In this document: positions 56,906 through 64,000 of the stretch, one piece after another
Layout of the letters: each line of letters begins with the position of its first letter
Position numbering within the stretch: the stretch's first letter is position 1
Assembly (NCBI RefSeq): GCF_030272615.1
Contig: NC_081412.1
Location: forward strand, 474,743,657-474,807,656
Origin: Cryptomeria japonica
Lineage: Eukaryota; Streptophyta; Pinopsida; Cupressales; Cupressaceae
DNA length: 64,000 bases
Direction: 5' to 3'
Notes under the pieces: generated by a model
The model's database searches: none
Told to the model about the DNA's origin: nothing
The model's input: only the letters and a program-made list of their open reading frames with translations
Position numbers and translations under genes: made by a program

Positions 56906-57380
56906 ACACCAGTGTTGAAGTCCCCTAACTAGAGTAAGCACTTTTCTCTGTTCTCTTTTGCTTCATATCATACAGTGGTTGTAGTTCTTCTACCAAAGGA
57001 TAATGAAGGGTATGAACATCCTATAGCTTTTTATAGCAAATCTTTACAAGTTGCAGAGTTAAAATATGAAATCATGGAAAAACAAGCATATGCTTTGGGT
57101 AAGGCTGTAAAAGCATTTAGGCCATATCTTGTAAATGCACAAGTAATTTCTTATGTCACACATGTGGCTATCAAAGACATTTTGTCTCAGTCCGAGGTCA
57201 ATGGTAAAAGATGCAGATGGATAACCAGAATTTAGGAGTTTGATTTGGACATTACAATTACTAAATTGGTAAGAGGCTTAGGTCTTGCTAAGCTAATGGT
57301 TGAATCAAACCTTCTTGATGTTGAGGGGAATACTGTTGAAGTTAAGGACATCCTGGTCACTAGTATTGAGACACAACCCT
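56906..57380 (+). pseudogene. Degenerate native RNase H (gRNH) of Tat-I
   Basis: Alignable by position and by phrases such as EHPIAFYSKSLQ, LKYEIMEKQAYALGKAVKAF and RWITRIxEFDLDITIT. Two catalytic positions are lost: the first-Asp region reads FSLFSFASYHT, and the usual Asp-His pair reads YVTHVAIKD. In Tat elements with an archaeal-type RNase H the native domain is known to have lost catalysis and to persist as a connection domain, and this copy fits that. Confidence 0.72.
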
Positions 57381-58222
57381 AATACTCAGAGATAGTACAT
57401 TTTTTAAGGGATGCAACATTTTCAGAAGGGATGACTCATAATCAGAGAAGAACATTGAAGTTGAAGTCTCAAAAGTATGTCCTTATTCAAGGTGATTTGT
57501 ACTGGCGAAACAGAGATGGGGCATTGTTGATGTGTTTAGACAAATCGCAAGCTAAGAGGATGTTAACTGAAATGCATGATGGAGTGTGTGGAGGTCATTA
57601 CTCTACCAAGACTATAATTGGTAAGATAGTTAGGGCTAGATACTCTTCACCATATCATCTTCAGGGTAATGGACAAGTTGAATCCAACAATAAGAGTCTC
57701 TTGAACATTATTAAGAAAATCCTGGAGGAGAACAAAAGGTCTTGGGACTAGAAGTTAAAGTTGGCCCTATGGGTAGACATGGTTACTGTCAAGAAAGCAA
57801 TTGGGGTTTAACCTTTTGAATTAGTTTATGGCATGCAATCTAGGGTGCTAGTTAATAATTTGCTTCCTATATACAAGTTCTTGCAAGTTGAGGATATGGA
57901 GCTATTTGAACCTATGGAAGACATAATGATTCAAATGGTGGAAGTAGAAGAAATCAAAACTTTGGCCCATAAGAGGAATTTGAAAATCCAGCTGCAATCC
58001 AAATATTCGTTTGATAAAAGGACCACACTGGGGAAGTTTCAAATAGGTGACATGGTTCTTCAATGGAATGCAAGAGGGCAAGACAAAGGGAAGCATAAGA
58101 AATTTGAATCATTATGGGTAGGTCCTTCTGTTGTTTGTGATATGAATGGAAAAGCCTCATATTTTCTGCAGACAATGAAAGGTGAGGTACAAGAATTTTT
58201 AGTGCATGGACAGTTCCTATAA
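57381..58222 (+). pseudogene. Tat-I integrase with internal core deletion
   Basis: The zinc-binding half is present (MLTEMHDGVCGGHYSTKTI, ~57570), but KIVRARY at ~57640 is joined directly to SPYHLQGNGQVESNNKSLL. The whole catalytic-core segment carrying both Asp residues is missing, and only the Glu (QVES) remains. The C-terminal part continues with FELVYGMQSRVLVNN, KIQLQSKYSFDKRTTLGKF and KHKKFESLWVGPSVVCDMNG, ending at a TAA at 58222. The junction is in frame. Stops lie near 57750 and 57810. This product could not catalyse integration. Confidence 0.85.
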
Positions 58223-58360
58223 CATTACTTCTCTTAAGTCCATGCACAGTAGGTCTTAATCTGTATATATTTAGGTTTCCTTATAGTGGTTGTTTTTAGG
58301 CTTGTGTTTGGTCTATTCTCCAGAGTTTTTGAATTCTTATGTTGATCTTGCAATCAACCA

Positions 58361-58379
58361 TCCCCAGTCGGAGCCGTCA
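58361..58379 (+). other. PBS-complementary (tRNA 3'-end-like) motif at the start of the Tat-I 3' LTR
   Basis: tccccagtcggagccgtca is close to the reverse complement of the Tat-I primer-binding site (tccccagcagagtcgcta), matching about 13-14 of 18 positions. It lies where a polypurine tract would be expected, immediately before the 3' LTR. The surrounding stretch 58223-58360 is noncoding and not purine-rich. Confidence 0.6.
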
Positions 58380-58719
58380 TTATCATTGTTTAGAAAATTG
58401 GTTATTCTTGTCCCACAGTTGGCTAAAATTCTACAAAAATGTGTTTGACATGGCCTTACTGCCTCTGTGTTTTTTTCGTCAAAGAGGGTTTAAGGTTTTT
58501 TGAAAATTTTTAACTCTTCCTATGTTTGAAAACCCCTGTGTTCTATTTCTGCATTACTTTTTCCACTTAAGGAAGGGTCAGTTTATCATGAAAAGTGCCC
58601 CCCCATAGGTTTTCCCTAGGTGGTCTTTCAAATATTTTCAAATTTTTTGCCTTTTCCTATGTATTGTTTTAATCTTTGTCGGGCTTCTTAACTATCGTAC
58701 AAGTTAAGGTTCATCCTGT

Positions 58720-59960
58720 GGTGTGCATTGGTTCACTGAGAGAAGATGCCCGTGGTTTACCATATGCGAAGTAGCAAAAAGGGTAAGTGGGCCCGGCCAA
58801 AGGATGGTACGTCAGCTAAAAATAATGCATCTTGTATTGGATCCAATGGCTCGTGTTGCTTCGTTGGCCCCCAAGATACATGCGACTTACCCTCTGTGAA
58901 ATAGTGAAAGAGTTGGTAGGTCCCAGAGGTAAGCATTTCCTTTGGTTAAAGGATGATCAGTTCAAAAAAGATCAATGAATGGCATTGATTCACAACCAAA
59001 AGTTGTCTATGTTTTACCTTTCGCGAAGTAGCGAAAAGGTGGAGGGCTCGGGAAAGGTAGTCACGACAAGGGTAACAGACGAGCAGGTTTCTAAGATCCT
59101 AGGGTTATCATTACTTCGCAAAGAAGAGTTACCCAAGATTTAAACTCTGCAAAATAGCGAAAAGGTCAATGGGCCCAAAGGATAAGCAGGTCACAGTTTT
59201 AAAGGCCAATCAAGTAGGAGTTGATCGGATGACTCGCATGGATTCACAGCAGCAAATCAAACGAAGGTTACTGTTCATGAAATAGCGAAATGATGTGGCA
59301 GTTACATGGTGGATGACATGGTAGGACAGATGGGTTTCTCCGTGGAGAGAAATTGTGACATGTCAGGTGCACGTGGCTCCAAAGAGTAGTAGAGGGCCCG
59401 CCTTGATTCAACTGGTGGTTATATTAAAAATGGTAAAGTTAAAACATGTGGCAGCCTTAGAATGGGGCCCAATGGAGTTATCTAAACAAATAGCTGACTG
59501 CCAAGTGGCATTTATTCGCTAGTGATGAAACAAGGCAAGTGGTTTCTGAGTTGGGGGCCCACTTTGAAGGTCTGAGTGTGTTAAATGTTGTACATCTCGG
59601 GGTGGATCCAATAGTTGTCATTGTTCCACAGCCCGAAGATGCCTGTCGTTTAGCCTTCGTGAAGTGGTGAAAACTGTTAGCAGTCACGGTTGTGCATGGT
59701 TAGTTAAGAAAACTGACAGTCATTATAGGAAGTAAAGATTGATCAAGTGGAAAATGATCTGATGGCCATCTTTGTTTCGCGCGATTCAAGTCCACAAGGT
59801 TTAGTGTTTGCGAAGTAGCGAAAAGAAGATGGGGCCCATCACTAATACACAAGGATCGGAAGGAGTAAAGCCAGTGCAAGTTCCAAGGATCCAACGAACA
59901 TCGTTGCTTCGTGAAAGAAAAGTGCGGGGGTTTTAAGCTCTGCAAAATGGCGAAACAATG
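58720..59960 (+). repeat. Degenerate ~127-bp tandem array in Tat-I 3' LTR
   Basis: Core strings of the type cgcgaagtagcgaaaagg start at 58765, 58895, 59022, 59148, 59276, 59658, 59809 and 59941. Spacings are 130, 127, 126, 128, 382 (about three times 127), 151 and 132. Each core is preceded by a variant of gatccaatggctcgtgttgc and often followed by a GGGCCC-like run. The region codes for nothing visible and occupies the start (U3 side) of the LTR. Confidence 0.75.
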
Positions 59961-60290
59961 AAACAGAGAAAGACTCAGAGAACTTGTGGTCTGTTGGAGC
60001 CTATTTTTGAATTTGATTTGCGAATTCAATTCCGAGGTGATGGCCGAAGCATGTGAGATTAATGCCTCAATTCAATGCCAAGTTGCTGAGCTAGGGTCCA
60101 CATCAATTGAATATTGGCATCATTTCAACAAGTTTGTTGCAAAGGAGCTGGTACAGAGCGAGTTTCTTCAGGCAAATAACCAAGTTTTTTGTGTTTTTTC
60201 TTGCTAGTTGTAGTTTGAAAATTGGTGTTCCTATGTGAATTGCTTCGTTAGAATCCTATGTAAATCTCAATTGATAATTGCATGAATGGG

Positions 60291-63200
60291 ATGGCACCAA
60301 GAAGGGAGTTCACAATGAAGATAAACTACCAACAAAGGAACATATGTGATGACTTCCTGGAACAACTAACCATGCCTACCAATCCTGCAGCAAAAACTAA
60401 GGAATTTGTACTAAAAAACCCTTGTTTAAGAATTGGAGATGGTCTATATGATAAAGGCAATCGGTTAAGGGATCCATAGATAGGGATGTCAGGTTTAGGA
60501 CTTTTCAAGGTAGGTTTTGGTCAGAGACATTCCCCTACCCCATTAAATAGTATATGGGAATTGGATGTGGGAAATCTTATAGTCCTCGGGGTCTTCATGG
60601 ATATAGATTTGTTGACCTGCATTGCACAAAATTATTACCCAATAGCCAAATGTGTTAGGAATACAAAGGGAGCAGCCTTAATTAAGATTAATGATGATAA
60701 GTTCAGGAAGGTTTTTTTAGCTCAGTGAAGTGTCCAATTATTTAGAGCCTATCAACTTTAAGACACTTGGACAAGTCTACAATGTGCAGAGAGGTCACCT
60801 TAGGAGTGGCCCACTGAAAGAGTTTTTTGTCAAGATAGGAGGGTTAACTATTGTAGGCCCTAGTACCATGGAACCCTTCTCCCGAAATTTGTTTACTTTG
60901 AGGGATAAAGGCATGTATTGGGCACTCTGTCAGATTTTTGGAGAAGATGTCGAGAGAAACATGCCAACCCATTATATGCGGATGATAGCATAGATTCTGA
61001 ACCCCTCTCTGGCAATTAGATTTGATTATGCACCTTACCTCACTAATGCAATTCATGAAGGGGTAGTAGGCATAAAAAATGGTAAAGTGGATAGGCCTTT
61101 TGGATGGTACTCCCTTCTTATGCATATGTTTTTATTTAAAGGTGCTGACTATTTTGCTGGTGAAATGGAACTAATAAAGGAAAAAGATAGTGAAGAGATG
61201 CCAGTGAAACTATGGAGCACCATTCTATCCTAGGGTAGAGAAGATGCCAGTTACCTAAAGTTTGATAGGTGCTTTGCATATAAAATTAGGATTCTCTTGT
61301 CTACAGAAAACCCTAGGATTCCTAAGGCTCTCTTAGAATTCCTCAAGCCCAAGGAGTTTGCTGAAGGTATTAAGATTGTTCATAATTGGGGTGATATGTG
61401 ATTTGTACCCTGTTTCTACAGTTTTCAGAATTTATGGTGTTAGAGGCACTCCATATTTATTGCCTTATCAAGTCCCATTGAAGATAGGAATTGCAGAAGT
61501 CTTAAGGCTAATTGGAGGTGTGCAAGAGGTAGAGCTGACAAATAGGGGTAAAGGGACTATTTTCCCAACTGTTACCATGGCTCATCATTTTGTGATCACC
61601 AAAGGTGGCTGGAAGTATTTTTAAGAATTCTTTAAACCATATAGGTTGTCTACTATAGTTTCAAGATTTGCAGACCCTAAAGATTTTTCAATGGCATGTT
61701 TAGAAAGAGAGCAGTATGTAAAGGTAGGCCCCACCAATTTCATTTCCTTGAAGATCTGATTGGGAATGAATTCAATTTGGATGAGCAAGAATTGAGGAAA
61801 GAGAAGTGGGTGGCAGACAAAAGGGCTCTTGATTTCATTCATCAATTTGATAGTAGTTATGACCCTCTTTCTAGTTTTAATGCATTTGAGGAAAAGGTAA
61901 AATTCTTAATTCTTTATTTTGAAGACCTCATGCAAACTTTGAAAGAAAAGAGGGAGGTTATAATGAGAGATGATCCTGATAGGGTTAGAGTGGTTCTAGC
62001 TAAGCCTGGCTTTGCTAAGGCCATCCCACTAGGTGATTATGTAATGCACAAGAAATCAAAATACAGTGTGATGATACCAGTGACTGGTGAGCCTTCTACT
62101 TCAAGAGGGAAAAGGGAAATTGAAAATGTCATAAACATCCAAGCCTCCCCTGAAAGGAAAAGAGTGGGGAAGGAAGTGCAAACCGATGAGGCTCTGTATT
62201 CTCCATCTCAATTCCCCATCCACATAAGAGATGAGCAGGCGGTGGCTGAATAGTTATTACAGTTAGGGAGTCTCGAGGAGATTGCCTACACATATGAAGA
62301 GACATAAGAAGGGATGCCAGAAGAGCCACCTAGTGCTGAGATGAACTTGACCAAAGGTAAACTCAAAGGTAAAGAATTACACCCAACTGTCAAGCAAGCC
62401 AGTGAGGAGTTCCTAACTGATAGCAACTTTGCTACAACAAGGGCCTTCCTATAATTTGTATGGAAACAAAATATTGAACAACTTAAGGTGAGATGTGAAA
62501 AAAGGAAGGGTGAGCAGCCTCACAAAGATGTAACTTTGGTGGAGGAAGAGGTAAAGAAATAAATGATTGAAGAATTCAAGGCCATTACTCCTGAACAGGG
62601 AAGAGAGATGGTATCAAAGGCTGGTGTTTTAATCCTCCCTGAGTGGGATATTTCTGATGCTTTGGTACTTGAAGCGGTCAGGAAAGAAACTAAGCCTATG
62701 GAAGGAGTGACATTTAGGAAAGATAATGCTGCTTTAGTCATGTGGTCATTGAAAAAGGATGAAAATAGAAGAAGGAAAGATACCTCAAATTCTAGTTTCC
62801 TGGGAGGTATGATTGTGAAAAGAGTCCAAGATACAAGGGTGGTAGAAGCTGCTAGCATAGTTTTAGAAACTGCAAAATTCAGTGTAGCAGTGGCAGAAAG
62901 AGAGGAAAAGGAGAAGGCTAATCTCCAGTTGAAATTCCAAACAATCTTGAAGGCTTATAATGAGGCCAAAGAGGGAATATCTAATTGAGATAGCATCATT
63001 GCTGGACTTCAGAGTCAGTTGGCAGGACAAAATCATCAAGGTGAGTCCTCTACTCTAATGATAGCTTCTTCACCAGCAGGACCTCCTCCTACAAGTCCTA
63101 TCATAGAATATCCCCCTTCTCCTATGCCTTCTGGTTGCCAATCAGCTGAAACTATTCAACATGAGTTGGAAAAGTTGAAAAAGGCTCAAGCCCTGTTTGC

Positions 63201-63921
63201 AAGCAAATATGAGAAAAAGGTAAAAGCTACAATTTTTAAATTTGTTGATTCAGTTAGGGCCTCTATCATGCATACTTCTATGAAGAGGATTCTAAATATT
63301 TTGACTGAATTAAGAGAATATGAGACCACTTTGGAACCAATTCTGAGTAAGTGGATGCCTAGGGGAAAGGAGTTAGAGTTTATGTGTTCATCCCATGTAG
63401 ATGCAAAGGTAAATGACAGTCTCAGATCCACTTGTGAATTCATAAAAGAGATGAATATACACTCAAAAGAAAGGGTAGGTGTGAAGAGAAGAGCCCAACT
63501 GTATAGGAAGGAATATTCGGATCACAAATATGAGTTGTTTCTTGGAGGTTTTGTTGGTCCGACTCAGCTAAAAGAGGAGAAGGCATGGTTGGAAGAGCTG
63601 GACCACAACTTGTCCCAAAGGGTTAATGAAATCATCAACATTGATGACACATCCTTATTTGTCAAGACAATTGAGGAGATTGAAAAGATAAAGTCACACT
63701 AGTGTTTCATAGAAATAGAGATTGGGCAGTTAAGGATCACTTTGAAAAGGCTAGATGGGATGAAGAAGAATATTGTTAGCTTCTCTTGGCCGAGTGATAA
63801 CGTGTTTCAGGAGTGGAAAGACAAATATTCTAGACAAAAAAAAGAAGTTCTAGAATAGTTAAAAGAGGCTATAGAGGAGCAACAAGCTGAAGAAGTCATT
63901 GATATTGAAAAGGACTTGTAA
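60291..63921 (+). pseudogene. ORF inside Tat-I 3' LTR (second copy)
   Basis: The undivided copy of the LTR-borne ORF is about 1,200 codons. From the ATG at 60291 (MAPRREFTMKINYQQRN) it passes an early TAG after LRDP, a one-base insertion near 60715, TAGs after MIA and ILS, a frame change near 61370 and a one-base deletion near 61687. From 61696 it reads openly for 185 residues including SPERKRVGKEVQTDEALYS, and again at 62563-62988 and 63019-63702. The terminal part is charged and helical. An upstream frame (60043-60180, MAEACEINASIQCQ) is also conserved. No enzyme motif is visible. The three TAGs after LRDP, MIA and ILS are shared with the 5' LTR copy. Confidence 0.6.
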
Positions 63922-64000
63922 CTGTTTCTTGGAGAACATTGCAATTTGTAACAAACTTTTCTTAGGAATGTCCAAAGCTTGTATGCATCCATGATATTAT

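Larger units (their letters stand above)
28257..64000 (+). mobile_element. Tat-I: giant Ty3/gypsy element (Tat/Ogre type) with ORF-bearing LTRs
   Basis: The 5' LTR (28257-51502) and 3' LTR (58378 to beyond the window) are related copies: matching landmarks occur at 28262/58383, 37268/59986, 38447/61167 and 50650/63980. Between them are a PBS-like site (51507) and gag, protease, RNase H, RT, RNase H and integrase. RT before integrase makes it Ty3/gypsy; the second, archaeal-type RNase H, the FAWSYEDL motif before RT and the very large size point to Tat/Ogre. Cop-E and Cop-G are nested in the 5' LTR. LTR divergence is roughly 6-10% by eye except in one recently copied block. Integrase is internally deleted, so this copy is defective. 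The right end lies outside the window. Confidence 0.8.
58378..64000 (+). repeat. 3' LTR of Tat-I, running off the window
   Basis: Co-linear with the 5' LTR from its first bases (ttatcattgtttagaaaattgg) to the last bases of the window (tccatgatattat, matching 50680). No insertion interrupts it, so it shows the undisturbed LTR organisation: tandem array 58720-59960, coding region 60055-63921, noncoding tail. Roughly 830 bp are probably missing beyond the window, judging from the 5' copy. Confidence 0.8.

Noticed and set aside
58720-59960. CRISPR-like or satellite array
   Set aside because: Regular spacing was noted, but units are degenerate along their length and the spacers are themselves related, so it is an old tandem repeat within an LTR.
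60160-60220. Short intron with GT...AG and pyrimidine tract near the first LTR-ORF frame
   Set aside because: The visible GT-AG interval is only ~24 bases, too short for a plant intron; a longer intron cannot be shown from sequence alone.

Overview
This is a gene-poor, AT-rich stretch of a large plant nuclear genome. It is filled almost edge to edge with nested, decayed retroelements. I see no intact host gene, tRNA, rRNA or CRISPR array. The combination of very long LTRs, old gag-pol copies riddled with stops, LTR pairs differing by roughly 5-10% by eye, a LINE ORF1 remnant and a possible DNA transposon is typical of gymnosperm (conifer-like) intergenic DNA. That organism call is an inference, because no host gene anchors it.

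Layout. 1-1471 is the 3' end of an LTR retrotransposon entering from the left. 1472-4107 is noncoding, AT-rich sequence. From 4127 to 17060 a minus-strand Ty3/gypsy element (Gyp-C) is split in two: RNase H-integrase-chromodomain-like tail at 4127-5841, gag at 15851-16911. Between the halves sits a plus-strand Ty1/copia element (Cop-A, 5842-15850). Cop-A's own 5' LTR was hit by a gag-only retroelement (TRG-B, 6242-10128). 17061-18533 is noncoding. TRG-D (18539-25333, perfect 5-bp target-site duplication ccatg) is a longer relative of TRG-B. 25339-26136 is noncoding and carries a dispersed repeat also found at 1511-2129. 26182-27180 is a LINE ORF1 remnant, and 27251-28243 is flanked by ~33-bp terminal inverted repeats.

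From about 28257 to beyond the window end lies one very large Ty3/gypsy element of Tat/Ogre type (Tat-I). Its 5' LTR (28257-51502) is interrupted by two copia elements: Cop-E (29191-36591, TSD tgtat) and Cop-G (39626-47356, TSD agatg). It also contains a 1.65-kb internal duplication. With these removed the LTR is about 6.45 kb and contains a ~3.6-kb coding-like region outside gag-pol. A PBS-like site at 51507 leads into gag, protease, an archaeal-type RNase H, reverse transcriptase, a degenerate native RNase H and an internally deleted integrase (51817-58222). The 3' LTR starts near 58378 and runs off the window, carrying a second copy of the LTR-borne ORF.

Most notable points: the protein-like ORF inside a giant LTR; a degenerate ~127-bp tandem array at the start of that LTR; a 1.77-kb block copied from the 3' LTR into the 5' LTR; RNase H placed before RT; two related gag-only elements with four CCHC knuckles and an extra ORF that faintly resembles the LTR-borne ORF; and the same catalytic-Glu-to-Lys change in the integrases of two separate copia elements.
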